The notes under the pieces: generated by a model
The model's input: the letters and a program-made list of their open reading frames with translations, nothing else
The model's database searches: none
Told to the model about the DNA's origin: nothing
In this document: piece after piece, positions 1 to 7,045 of the stretch
How the letters are laid out: each line of letters starts with the position of its first letter
Numbering within the stretch: position 1 is the stretch's first letter
Assembly (NCBI RefSeq): GCF_026805325.1
Contig: NZ_JAPRAT010000001.1
Span: 165,980 to 229,979 of the forward strand
DNA: 64,000 nt
Reading direction: 5' to 3'
Source: Natronobacillus azotifigens
GTDB taxonomy: Bacteria > Bacillota > Bacilli > Bacillales > Amphibacillaceae
Translations under genes and position numbers: made by a program

Positions 1-35
1 CCAAAAAAACTACACTGATTGAAGTTTCACTTTAT
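1..35 (+). repeat. Two-hairpin repeat element, 3' end only
   Basis: The first 35 bases carry the conserved 3' terminus of the dispersed repeat (CACTGATTG followed by AAGTTTCACTTTAT). The rest lies outside the window. Its TTGAAG at 19-24 lies 18 bases before a TATAAT at 43-48 and may act as the -35 box for the redox operon that follows. Confidence 0.85.
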
Positions 36-48
36 TTAACTCTATAAT
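19..48 (+). promoter_or_regulatory. Candidate sigma-A promoter for redox operon
   Basis: TTGAAG (19-24), an 18-base spacer and TATAAT (43-48). The -35 hexamer belongs to the end of a repeat element. The same arrangement recurs before the pgl gene at 45380-45409. Confidence 0.55.
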
Positions 49-74
49 GAGATAGCTTAAACTGTTTTCTTGCT

Positions 75-96
75 CATATACCTATAAGGGTATATG
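75..96. promoter_or_regulatory. Inverted repeat, CsoR/CstR-like operator candidate
   Basis: CATATACC (75-82) and GGTATATG (89-96) form an 8-bp perfect inverted repeat with a 6-base loop, downstream of the candidate promoter and about 40 bases before the first gene. ATACC-N-GGTAT half sites resemble those of CsoR/CstR-family copper or persulfide repressors. The regulator is inferred only. Confidence 0.4.
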
Positions 97-136
97 ATTG
101 TGTTAGGAATAAAAAACTTTTCAAAGGAGTCGCTTG

Positions 137-784
137 ATGACAGATGCTTTATATTTTGGTCCTTTTATCCTTTCATTTGATATAATCATTAAAAGTTTGA
201 GTTTTGTTTTCGGTATAATTTTTTTGATCGTAACCAGTCCTTTTTCTAGAAAAGAGCAAACAAGTCAGGTTATAGATTTTTTGATAGTCTTTTTCTTGAT
301 AATTATTGGTTCAAAGGTTTTATTACATATTCGGATCTTTTTAACTGATCCTATTGCAGTGTTGGCTTTCCCTAGTGATTCAAAAGCTTTTTATCTTGCT
401 TTTGTTATGATGTCAGTTTATTTGAGCATGTTGGTTAAGCGCAATAAGATTGACTTACTATCTTTTAGCGACAGTTTCGTGCGTGTCCTATTGATGACAA
501 TGTTTGTACAGTTTTTTAGTGAAATAATATTTACGAATGATTTTGTTCCTATCTATCAATTGATGCTTTCCTTCATTTTACTTCTATTCTTATTACTTCT
601 TGAGAAAAGAATACCTTATTTGTTCTTGCATGCAAACATTCTAATGATTTGGGGGTTTTGTTCTGCTTTTTTACATACATTTAGCCCAGCGCTATTGTTT
701 GGTTTTCACGTAGATTCATGGTATTACTTAATGATTGGACTAGTCGGGCTAATTATATTACTGAAAACAAAGAAGAAAGCATAG
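137..784 (+). CDS. Polytopic membrane protein, Lgt-shaped, in CcdA operon
   Basis: Very hydrophobic 215-residue protein with about six to seven predicted membrane segments, starting at ATG 137 seven bases after AAGGAG (an adjacent TTG at 134 is too close). Its N-terminus (FGPFILSFD then a long helix) and the order of later segments recall prolipoprotein diacylglyceryl transferase (Lgt). However, the Lgt HGGL signature and the Arg-Gly-Asn motif are not seen, so I would not call it an active Lgt. It stands 28 bases before ccdA and a thioredoxin-like gene, suggesting a role in the same extracytoplasmic thiol-redox or sulfur-handling system. Function unknown; the Lgt resemblance is inferred by eye. 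Confidence 0.7.
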   Translation: MTDALYFGPFILSFDIIIKSLSFVFGIIFLIVTSPFSRKEQTSQVIDFLIVFFLIIIGSKVLLHIRIFLTDPIAVLAFPSDSKAFYLAFVMMSVYLSMLVKRNKIDLLSFSDSFVRVLLMTMFVQFFSEIIFTNDFVPIYQLMLSFILLLFLLLLEKRIPYLFLHANILMIWGFCSAFLHTFSPALLFGFHVDSWYYLMIGLVGLIILLKTKKKA

Positions 785-812
785 AGTAGTAAAAGAAAGA
801 GAGGGGGGTTCG

Positions 813-1556
813 ATGCAACAGGTAACAGATCTTTCCACGTGGTTGGCTTTAGGTGCCGGAATTTTATCCTTTTTATCACCATGCACCTTACCTGTTTTTC
901 CAGCATATCTTTCCTATATTACCGGTGTAAGTGTAAAAGAGTTACAGGGAGATGAGAATAGAAAGTTAAAAATGCGCATGTCCCTACATGCAGTATTTTT
1001 TTTATTGGGTGTATCCATTATTTTCTTTAGTTTGGGAATAGGTGCGTCTTTTTTTGGAAATTGGCTCCAAAGTATGTTAGCAGGTAATTCAGGGATCCTT
1101 ATTCAAAGAGTTACAGGAATATTTTTAATGATAACAGGTTTGATGGTCGGTGGTTGGATTACGATTATCCCATTGATGAAAGAGAAACGAATTCGGTTTA
1201 AGAGTAAACCGGGAAGTATTATAGGTAGCTTATTTGTAGGAATTGGTTTTGCAGCTGGATGGACGCCTTGTATTGGACCTATCTTTGCATCGATTTTATT
1301 GGTTGCTGCTAATAATCCAGCCGAAGGAGCCTTATATACAATGATGTATATTATCGGCTTTTCCTTACCTTTTTTCTTATCCACGTATTATTTAAGTTTC
1401 ACAAAGGTTCTCGTTAAATATAGTGAAAAGATAATGAAAATCGGAGGAGCTTTGATTATTGTGTTTGGTATATTGCTATTTACCGGACAAATAACGCGTA
1501 TATCCATTTTCTTACTACGACTAATTGAAGATACTTGGTTTTCTAATTTAGGTTAG
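813..1556 (+). CDS. ccdA: CcdA-type thiol-disulfide transporter
   Basis: A 247-residue membrane protein of the CcdA/DsbD transmembrane family, which passes reducing equivalents from cytoplasmic thioredoxin across the membrane to extracytoplasmic thioredoxin-like proteins. The two conserved cysteines sit in LSPCTLPVFPAYLSY (Cys24) and GWTPCIGP (Cys153), with about six membrane segments between and around them. Length is close to Bacillus CcdA (about 235). ATG 813 follows a GAGGGGGG ribosome site. The stop is nearly contiguous with the following tlpA-like gene, so the two are almost certainly co-transcribed and the latter is the probable electron acceptor. Confidence 0.92.
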   Translation: MQQVTDLSTWLALGAGILSFLSPCTLPVFPAYLSYITGVSVKELQGDENRKLKMRMSLHAVFFLLGVSIIFFSLGIGASFFGNWLQSMLAGNSGILIQRVTGIFLMITGLMVGGWITIIPLMKEKRIRFKSKPGSIIGSLFVGIGFAAGWTPCIGPIFASILLVAANNPAEGALYTMMYIIGFSLPFFLSTYYLSFTKVLVKYSEKIMKIGGALIIVFGILLFTGQITRISIFLLRLIEDTWFSNLG

Positions 1557-1567
1557 GGGTGTTCTGT

Positions 1568-2143
1568 TTGAAAAAAAATATTCTGTTAGCAATAATCTGT
1601 GTTTTGTTTGCTTGGGCGATCTACGATTTTTATGCTAATGAAAAACAACAGCTTAGTGTTTCAGAAGACATTTCTCCAAAGCAAAATCAAGCAAATGTCG
1701 AACAAAATGAACTTGCTGTTGGTTTGCAAGTTGGTGACATTGCTCCGGATTTTCAATTAACAACTATTGATGGGGAGAGTGTTGTTTTATCGGAATATCG
1801 CGGGCAACGGGTGATGTTGAATTTCTGGGCAACTTGGTGTCCACCTTGTCGCGCAGAAATGCCAGATATGGAAAGGTTTTATCAAGAACATGATGTGACA
1901 ATATTAGCTGTAAATTTAACACAGACAGAAGAGTCTATTGAAGATATTAGACAGTTTGTTGAAGATTATAATTTGACTTTTATGATCCCTCTAGATGAAG
2001 AGAATCCTAGTGTTTCCTCCACATATGAAATTCGTCCGATACCGACGACTTTTATGATTGATTCGAAAGGCGTAATTCAACAAAAGTCTTATGGTGCCTT
2101 AAATTATGAACAAATGGTACATGCCTTAAACCAAATGAATTAA
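1568..2143 (+). CDS. Membrane-anchored TlpA/ResA-like thioredoxin
   Basis: A 191-residue TlpA/ResA/StoA-family thiol-disulfide oxidoreductase. An N-terminal membrane anchor (residues 4-20) and an acidic linker are followed by a thioredoxin fold with the active site WATWCPPC (Cys91, Cys94) and a cis-proline region RPIPTTF. It probably acts outside the membrane, reduced by the CcdA encoded directly upstream. TTG 1568 is preferred over in-frame GTG 1559 because the latter overlaps the AGGGG ribosome site. Whether it serves cytochrome c maturation (ResA), spore cortex formation (StoA) or another target cannot be decided; no cytochrome genes are next to it. Confidence 0.88.
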   Translation: MKKNILLAIICVLFAWAIYDFYANEKQQLSVSEDISPKQNQANVEQNELAVGLQVGDIAPDFQLTTIDGESVVLSEYRGQRVMLNFWATWCPPCRAEMPDMERFYQEHDVTILAVNLTQTEESIEDIRQFVEDYNLTFMIPLDEENPSVSSTYEIRPIPTTFMIDSKGVIQQKSYGALNYEQMVHALNQMN

Positions 2144-2293
2144 GCTTTTCTTTAAGCACTTAAAAAATATGATGTTATTCTCATGTGAAAAAATGTTGGT
2201 ATATTAGGAAAATGATGAGAAATTGGTTTAAAAAGATAAAATAGGGGTACTACATTAAAAGGTTAAGGTTGACGATAGAAGGAGATTATTGAT

Positions 2294-2809
2294 TTGGTCA
2301 AACATTTGTATTGCACAGATTTTTGTTTTCAGCAATTTCATTTTATGATTTTTGGTACTTCCAAAGGAATTTGTTATATTAAAGTTGTAGATGAACCAAA
2401 GGATAATTGGGTATCCTTTAAAAGAAAGTTTTTTATGAAACATACGCTAATGTGTGATAATGACCTTTATACGAGAGAAAAAGAAGTAATGAGAAGGTAC
2501 TTAGAAGGTTGTACAGATAAATTATTATTGGAAACTGATCCATATGGAACAGAATTTCAACGGATGGTCTGGGAACAACTTAGATTAATCCCGTATGGAC
2601 AAACCACTACCTATCAAACGATTGCTCAACAACTTAATCGACCAACTGCAATAAGAGCTGTAGCTAATGCAATTGGCGCAAACCCATTATTACTTGTCAA
2701 TCCTTGTCATCGTGTTATCGGAAAAAATGGAAAATTAACTGGATTTCGTGCAGGCTTACCATTGAAAAAAACATTATTACAATTAGAACAAAAAATAGTT
2801 TACAAATAA
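2294..2809 (+). CDS. ogt: Methylated-DNA--protein-cysteine methyltransferase
   Basis: A 171-residue O6-alkylguanine-DNA alkyltransferase, a suicide enzyme that moves the alkyl group from guanine onto its own cysteine. The acceptor motif NPCHRVIG places the cysteine at residue 138. The helix-turn-helix segment with the arginine finger (RPTAIRAVANAIGANP) precedes it and the usual LTGFRAGLPLKKTLL tail follows. Start is TTG 2294, nine bases after AAGGAG; no in-frame ATG lies between it and the conserved region. It appears to be a single-gene unit; the next gene, dps, has its own operator region. Confidence 0.93.
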   Translation: MVKHLYCTDFCFQQFHFMIFGTSKGICYIKVVDEPKDNWVSFKRKFFMKHTLMCDNDLYTREKEVMRRYLEGCTDKLLLETDPYGTEFQRMVWEQLRLIPYGQTTTYQTIAQQLNRPTAIRAVANAIGANPLLLVNPCHRVIGKNGKLTGFRAGLPLKKTLLQLEQKIVYK

Positions 2810-2820
2810 TAATTATTATA

Positions 2821-2835
2821 TTATAATAATTATTA
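2821..2835. promoter_or_regulatory. PerR (Fur-family) box candidate before dps
   Basis: TTATAATAATTATTA matches the PerR consensus TTATAAT-N-ATTATAA at 13 of 14 defined positions. It lies 30 bases upstream of the dps start inside a run of similar AT palindromes (2806-2840). PerR control of dps is well established in Bacilli. Confidence 0.7.
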
Positions 2836-2864
2836 TAATAAAATAAAAAATGGAGGTTTTATTC

Positions 2865-3317
2865 ATGACAACAGAAAACAAAGCATTACAAGATCATCTA
2901 AATCAATTAGTAGCTACACATGGTGTTTTATTTACTAAATTACACCAACACCACTGGTTTGTAAAAGGGCCAAATTTCTTTGTGTTACATGAAAAATTTG
3001 AGGAGCTTTACAATGAAGTGAATGAGCAATTTGATGAGTTTGCAGAACGCTTACTAACCATTGGTGGCGCACCTTATTCAACATTAGGAGAGTTCTTAGA
3101 ACATTCTACGATCTCTGAACAACCTTATTCAACAGAAGTGGAACAAAAGACAATGGTTCAAAGCGTATTAGATGATTTCACTACACTAACGAAAGATTTA
3201 GCTAAAGGGATTGATTTGGCTGGCGATGCTGGTGACGATATCTCTGAAGATATGTTTATTGGATACAAAACTGAAATTGAAAAAGCAATGTGGATGTTAA
3301 AAGCATACTTAGGTTAA
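2865..3317 (+). CDS. dps: Dps-family ferritin-like DNA-protection protein
   Basis: A 150-residue four-helix mini-ferritin that oxidises Fe2+ with peroxide and stores the iron in a dodecamer. The intersubunit ferroxidase ligands are visible: HQHHW (His30), FVLHEKFEELY (His42), and NEQFDEFAERL (Asp57, Glu61), at the canonical Dps spacing. ATG 2865 follows a TGGAGG site; an upstream ATG at 2850 includes the ribosome site itself and is rejected. A PerR-type box lies just upstream, indicating induction by peroxide or iron loss, and a hairpin terminator follows. Confidence 0.95.
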   Translation: MTTENKALQDHLNQLVATHGVLFTKLHQHHWFVKGPNFFVLHEKFEELYNEVNEQFDEFAERLLTIGGAPYSTLGEFLEHSTISEQPYSTEVEQKTMVQSVLDDFTTLTKDLAKGIDLAGDAGDDISEDMFIGYKTEIEKAMWMLKAYLG

Positions 3318-3322
3318 TTAAT

Positions 3323-3358
3323 AAAAAGTGTTTGGTCTTTAGGATCAAGCACTTTTTA
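3323..3358 (+). terminator. Rho-independent terminator after dps
   Basis: AAAAAGTGTTTGGTC pairs with GGATCAAGCACTTTTT around a TTTA loop, ending in a T run. Confidence 0.85.
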
Positions 3359-3369
3359 TGTTTGTTTGC

Positions 3370-3403
3370 TTTACTGCTTAATTAGAAAATGGTATAGTAT
3401 AAT
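3370..3403 (+). promoter_or_regulatory. Candidate promoter of antiterminator leader
   Basis: TTTACT (3370-3375), 17 bases, TATAGT (3393-3398), with an overlapping TATAAT at 3398-3403. It lies about 25 bases upstream of the RAT sequence, as expected for a BglG-controlled leader. Confidence 0.5.
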
Positions 3404-3426
3404 AGATAAAATCGTATAATCATATA

Positions 3427-3454
3427 GGATTGTTACTGTTCGGCAGGCAAAACC
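3427..3454 (+). promoter_or_regulatory. RAT antiterminator site (LicT/SacT family)
   Basis: GGATTGTTACTG, a 4-base loop TTCG, then GCAGGCAAAACC. This is the ribonucleic antiterminator hairpin bound by BglG/LicT/SacY-type proteins. Its 3' AAAACC overlaps the 5' arm of the terminator that follows, so the two structures are mutually exclusive. Confidence 0.9.
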
Positions 3455-3525
3455 TAAATTTGAGCGAATCAATTAACCAAAAGAAGATGGTTTATTTTCG
3501 TGTTCAAATTTAGGTTTTTATTTTA
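3451..3525 (+). terminator. Conditional terminator overlapping RAT
   Basis: AACCTAAATTTGA (from 3452) pairs with TTCAAATTTAGGTT (3503-3516) followed by TTTATTTTA. A small inner hairpin (AACC..GGTT) fills the loop. It would stop transcription unless a BglG-family protein stabilises the RAT. Confidence 0.85.
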
Positions 3526-3935
3526 TCCTAAGCAAAGGACGCTAGCACCAGAATCTTTAAAGAACTTTGGGGCTCATTTTTAGGACTAGCAACCATCTCG
3601 GAAATACCCACTGATGTAATTAGAGGAAACTTATAGCGCGATTATTATAAGAAGTAAAATGGATTGAATATCTTACTAACAAGGGATAAAACTAGAAGTA
3701 AAGTACGCCGTTATCATTTACGTCTCTAAACAACTGTCGATAAAAACTCCCAATTAAAACATCAATGAAATCAAAGTTGTTAAAGTAGGAGTATGTTTAT
3801 GGTTTTACCGAATAATTTGCATATAATTAGTAGAAATCAGATTGGAAATACCCGCACTTATCTGAGTTTTCCTTTATTTTTAAGAGGGAATTGATCTAGT
3901 ATCCTTTGACGCTAGTGGACGAATAATGCTAAAAA
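3520..3935 (+). repeat. Decayed copies of two-hairpin repeat
   Basis: This gene-free stretch between the RAT terminator and the antiterminator gene is made of mutated fragments of the dispersed repeat. TTTATCC..AGC joined directly to GGACGCTAGCACC (3521-3549) is a copy that lost hairpin I. A degenerate hairpin I lies near 3745-3800, a degenerate hairpin II and end near 3834-3880, and a GACGCTAG fragment near 3909. Boundaries are approximate. Confidence 0.6.
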
Positions 3936-3961
3936 TTTTATACGATAAAGGACGATTGATA

Positions 3962-4831
3962 ATGAGAATAAAGAAAATATTAAATAATAATGTGGTTGTA
4001 TCAGAAGATAAGAAATACGAAGAAATCGTTGTAATGGGTCGAGGACTTGCTTTTCAAAAAAAAATTGGTGATCAGATCAATGTGGATAAAGTTGAGAAAA
4101 CATTTATCTTAGAAGAACAAGACGTTTCCGATAAGCTAGGGGAATTACTGAAAGAGATACCAGAACAGCATTTCGATATTGCATATAAGATTATATCCTT
4201 TGCAAAAGAAAGACTTGATTATAAACTTGACGACTATATTTATATTGCTTTGACTGATCACTTGAGTTTTGCCATTGGTCGGTACAATCAAGGGATAAAT
4301 TTACCCAACGCATTATTATGGGAGATAAAAAAATTTTATAAACAGGAGTACAAAATTGCGCAGGCATCTTTAGCAATTATTGAAGAGGATATGAATATTA
4401 AGCTGCCTGAGGATGAAGCAGCTTCGATTGCATTACACTTAGTGAATAGTCAACTATCTGGAGAAAATATGGAAGCAACAGTTCAAATGACGAAAATGGT
4501 GAACAGTATTTTAGCTATTGTGAAGTATCATTATCAAATCGTACTTGACGAAGATTCGATTAATTATCAACGATTTTTAACGCATTTAAAATTTTTCGCA
4601 TTACGTTTTGTTCGAGATGAAGGCAAAACTAAAGTAGGCGTCGAATCGTTTCTATACGAACAAGTGAAAGAAAAATATAAAGAAGCCTTTGATTGTAGTG
4701 AAAAGATCGATGAATTTATTAATAAGACCTATGGTTGGCACGTATCTAATGATGAAAAGGTTTTTTTAACTCTACACATTCAACGTGTTGCTACTCAAGA
4801 AAAAAATGCAGAAAAAAGAATGCTTGAATAA
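3962..4831 (+). CDS. BglG/LicT-family transcriptional antiterminator
   Basis: A 289-residue RNA-binding antiterminator: N-terminal CAT domain (residues 1-55, MRIKKILNNNVVV...GRGLAFQKKIGD) and two PTS-regulation domains. The phosphorylatable histidines of PRD1 (YIALTDHLSF, ALHLVNSQ) and PRD2 (FLTHLKFFALRF, FLTLHIQRV) are all present, so it should respond to a PTS sugar permease and HPr. ATG 3962 after AAAGGA is preferred over the upstream ATG 3926. The matching RAT/terminator lies about 500 bases upstream, separated by decayed repeats. No beta-glucoside or sucrose PTS gene is adjacent, so its target is either its own gene or a distant operon. Confidence 0.9.
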   Translation: MRIKKILNNNVVVSEDKKYEEIVVMGRGLAFQKKIGDQINVDKVEKTFILEEQDVSDKLGELLKEIPEQHFDIAYKIISFAKERLDYKLDDYIYIALTDHLSFAIGRYNQGINLPNALLWEIKKFYKQEYKIAQASLAIIEEDMNIKLPEDEAASIALHLVNSQLSGENMEATVQMTKMVNSILAIVKYHYQIVLDEDSINYQRFLTHLKFFALRFVRDEGKTKVGVESFLYEQVKEKYKEAFDCSEKIDEFINKTYGWHVSNDEKVFLTLHIQRVATQEKNAEKRMLE

Positions 4832-4989
4832 TTGATCTCGGAGCATCCGTCCGTAAGAGTCCCACTTCAAAACAACGAGAATATCAAGTTGTTTAAGTGG
4901 AAGTAACGGACGCTAGCACCTCGAATGGTTCAACTAACAATCAGTGGGGGAATACCTAAAAACCCCCACTGATTGAAGTTTCACTTTAT
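4832..4989 (+). repeat. Two-hairpin repeat, full copy (short form)
   Basis: Begins right after the stop of the antiterminator gene. Hairpin I (CCGTCCGTAAG...CTTAAGTGG-type arms ending ACGGACG), then GCTAGCACC-CGAATGGTTCAACTAA, then hairpin II (CAATCAGTGGGGG / CCCCCACTGATTG) and the AAGTTTCACTTTAT end. Directly in tandem with the next copy. Confidence 0.92.
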
Positions 4990-5143
4990 CCCGGAGCAAC
5001 CGTCCGTAAAGACTCCCACTTCAAAACAACAAGAAAAACATGTTGTTTAAGTGGGAGTAACGGACGCTAGCACCCCGAATGGTTCAACTAACAATCAGTG
5101 GGGGAATACCTAAAAACCCCCACTGATTGAAGTTTCACTTTAT
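4990..5143 (+). repeat. Two-hairpin repeat, best-preserved copy
   Basis: Nearest to consensus. Hairpin I spans 5001-5066 (CGTCCGT...ACGGACG with inner arms ACTCCCACTTCAAAACAAC and GTTGTTTAAGTGGGAGT). Hairpin II spans 5092-5129 with a perfect 13-bp stem and 12-base loop, flanked by a 4-bp AACT/AGTT extension. No open reading frame of note. Confidence 0.93.
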
Positions 5144-5217
5144 TGGAAGCAGTAGCCACTAACCCTTCAATTGATCCAACAAATAAATGCATGAATAAAA
5201 GATCAAAAAATGAAAAA

Positions 5218-6072
5218 TTATTTTAAAACTGTCTCGATTGCATGTGCCACACCATCTTCATCATTAGATAACGTTTCGAACGAACATGAATTCTTCACAC
5301 CTTGTTCTGCATTCCCCATTGCAACGCCACGTCCGACAATTTCCAGCATAGACAGGTCATTATAATTATCACCGATTGCCATAACGTCAGCTAAATCAAT
5401 ATTCTTATCCTCTAAGAATAATTGAAGTGCAATACCTTTTTGAGCTTCTGGGTGGTTAAACTCTGCATTATCATATCCAGAAGATGTTACAACCACTTCA
5501 TCACGATCTTTAAAAGGAGCTTTTATTTTATCTAGTCCATTTGCTTCTAAAGAGAAAGCTAAAGCTTTAAAAACTTCTAGTGATTGGTCTTCAAGTAATG
5601 CGTGAAAATCATTTGTAAATTGAAAATCATCTTCTTGAAAGCGCTGTTGCGCCCGATGCTCTACTTCTTCAGCAGAAACGTCTGGATGTGAAGATAAGAT
5701 AATATTCACAATAATTTTCATAAAATCTTTTCGATCTGTTGAAAAGACACCACGGCTCGTATAAAGCTCAAAGTAGGCTTGATGTTCTTGGCATAGAGCT
5801 AGAATTTCTTTACTAACAGATTTAGACAAAGGTATACTACGGGTAATTGTTCCGTTCTCTGTATAGATATTAGCTCCATTTAAACAGATGATTGGACATG
5901 TTAATCCAGCTTGTTTTAATGGTTTATGCGCAGCATGATACGATCTGCCGGTCGCAACGATCACAGTGATTCCAGCCTCCTGTGCTTTTCGAATGGCTTG
6001 TGCATTTCTACTACTTATCTCTCCTGTAGTAGACAATAATGTTCCATCTAAATCTGTCGCAATAACTTTCAT
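5218..6072 (-). CDS. Cof-type HAD-IIB family phosphatase
   Basis: A 284-residue haloacid-dehalogenase hydrolase of the Cof/YwpJ type, which usually dephosphorylates sugar phosphates, flavin or pyridoxal phosphates. Motif I is ATDLDGTLL (Asp7 nucleophile, Asp9), motif II lies in VIVATGRSYHA, motif III lysine precedes the cap-proximal loop and motif IV is GDNYNDLSML near residue 235. The C2B cap domain sits between. A good AGGAGGACAACATA ribosome site precedes ATG. It is monocistronic, flanked on both sides by repeat copies. Substrate cannot be told from sequence. Confidence 0.9.
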   Translation of the reverse strand: MKVIATDLDGTLLSTTGEISSRNAQAIRKAQEAGITVIVATGRSYHAAHKPLKQAGLTCPIICLNGANIYTENGTITRSIPLSKSVSKEILALCQEHQAYFELYTSRGVFSTDRKDFMKIIVNIILSSHPDVSAEEVEHRAQQRFQEDDFQFTNDFHALLEDQSLEVFKALAFSLEANGLDKIKAPFKDRDEVVVTSSGYDNAEFNHPEAQKGIALQLFLEDKNIDLADVMAIGDNYNDLSMLEIVGRGVAMGNAEQGVKNSCSFETLSNDEDGVAHAIETVLK

Positions 6073-6103
6073 TATGTTGTCCTCCTAATTATGTAGATAA
6101 TTT

Positions 6104-6260
6104 TTATCCCGGAGCAACCATACGTAAGGGCACTTACTTCAAAACAACGATCATAGCGAGTTGTTTACGTGTGAGTAACAGACGCTAGCACCCCGAATGG
6201 CTCTACTAACAATCAGTGTGGAATACCTAAAAAACCCCACTGATTGAAGTTTCATTTTAT
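6104..6260 (+). repeat. Two-hairpin repeat copy (short form)
   Basis: Lies in the region upstream of the HAD gene (minus) and the DUF4395 gene (plus). Both hairpins are recognisable, although hairpin I has several changes; ends GAAGTTTCATTTTAT. The rest of the 6073-6412 interval shows only a possible TATAAT near 6382. Confidence 0.88.
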
Positions 6261-6412
6261 CTCCATTATTAGCATACCTGAGAATTGATGAATGAACAAT
6301 TACATTCACTCCAAAATAGTAGGAAACGCAATAAATATGAAGCTAACGAGCCGATTGTTATATCGTTTGAAAATAAAAGTGTATAATAAGTTTTAAAATA
6401 GGAGGTGTTTAG

Positions 6413-6823
6413 ATGATTCCTAAACCTTTAGTACAAGTAAATCAATGGTTCTTAGTACTTTCCACAGCAATTGCATTGATCTTCTTCAACTATTTATTGT
6501 TTATTCCGTTTATTGTTGGAGTTGTAACACTTACAACAAAACGCAATCCAGTTATAGCGTTTGCTGCACGTTTTCTGAAGAAAACAAATAAATCCTATCC
6601 TCAAGAGGATAAAAATCAACAACTATTTAATCAAGCAATTGCAACGACCTGTTTAGCAATAAGTATAATAGCATTTTATTTTGAATTAACTTTCATCGGC
6701 TATTTGTTTAGTGTAATGGTTATTTTAGCTGCTGGTATAGCATTAATGGGCTATTGCATCGGATGCACGATACGATATCGCTATATGATGTGGAAATATC
6801 GTAGGCAAAATCAAAACACTTAG
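6413..6823 (+). CDS. DUF4395 membrane protein
   Basis: A 136-residue integral membrane protein with the DUF4395 pattern: N-terminal IPKPLVQVNQWFLV, about four membrane segments and a Cys motif YCIGCTIRYRY near the C-terminus. ATG 6413 follows AGGAGGTGTTTAG. Family members are often encoded with sulfur-transfer or thioredoxin genes, but here the neighbours are HAD phosphatases and repeats, so no partner is suggested. Biochemical function unknown. Confidence 0.85.
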   Translation: MIPKPLVQVNQWFLVLSTAIALIFFNYLLFIPFIVGVVTLTTKRNPVIAFAARFLKKTNKSYPQEDKNQQLFNQAIATTCLAISIIAFYFELTFIGYLFSVMVILAAGIALMGYCIGCTIRYRYMMWKYRRQNQNT

Positions 6824-6862
6824 ATAATGGATGAGAGCTTTCTCTTTTGAGAGAGCTCGTTA

Positions 6863-7045
6863 CTTTATCCGGAGCAACCGTCCAATACCCCCACTTCAAA
6901 ACAACGAGAATACCACGATGTTTCAGTGGGAATAACGGACGTTAGCATCCCGAAAGATTCAAGGGTCAGTCTTTAGGACATGCTTTAGGACTAACAATCA
7001 ATTGCGGAATGCCTAAAACTTTCACTGATTGAATTTTCACTTTAT
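6863..7045 (+). repeat. Two-hairpin repeat copy (long form)
   Basis: Contains the extra segment (TCTTTAGGACATGCTTTAGGACTAAC) between GAATG-type motif and hairpin II that defines the long form. Hairpin II is weakened here (CAATCAATTGCGG / TTTCACTGATTGAA). Its terminal bases TTTTCACTTTAT overlap the last two codons and the stop of the convergent HAD gene at 7037. Confidence 0.88.

Noticed and set aside
3524..3930. Possible small gene or riboswitch between RAT and the antiterminator gene
   Set aside because: No open frame with a ribosome site; the segment is explained by fragments of the dispersed repeat.
4832..5143. Tandem hairpins read as a CRISPR array
   Set aside because: Only two tandem units of about 155 bases with no short identical repeats or unique spacers, and no cas genes anywhere in the window.
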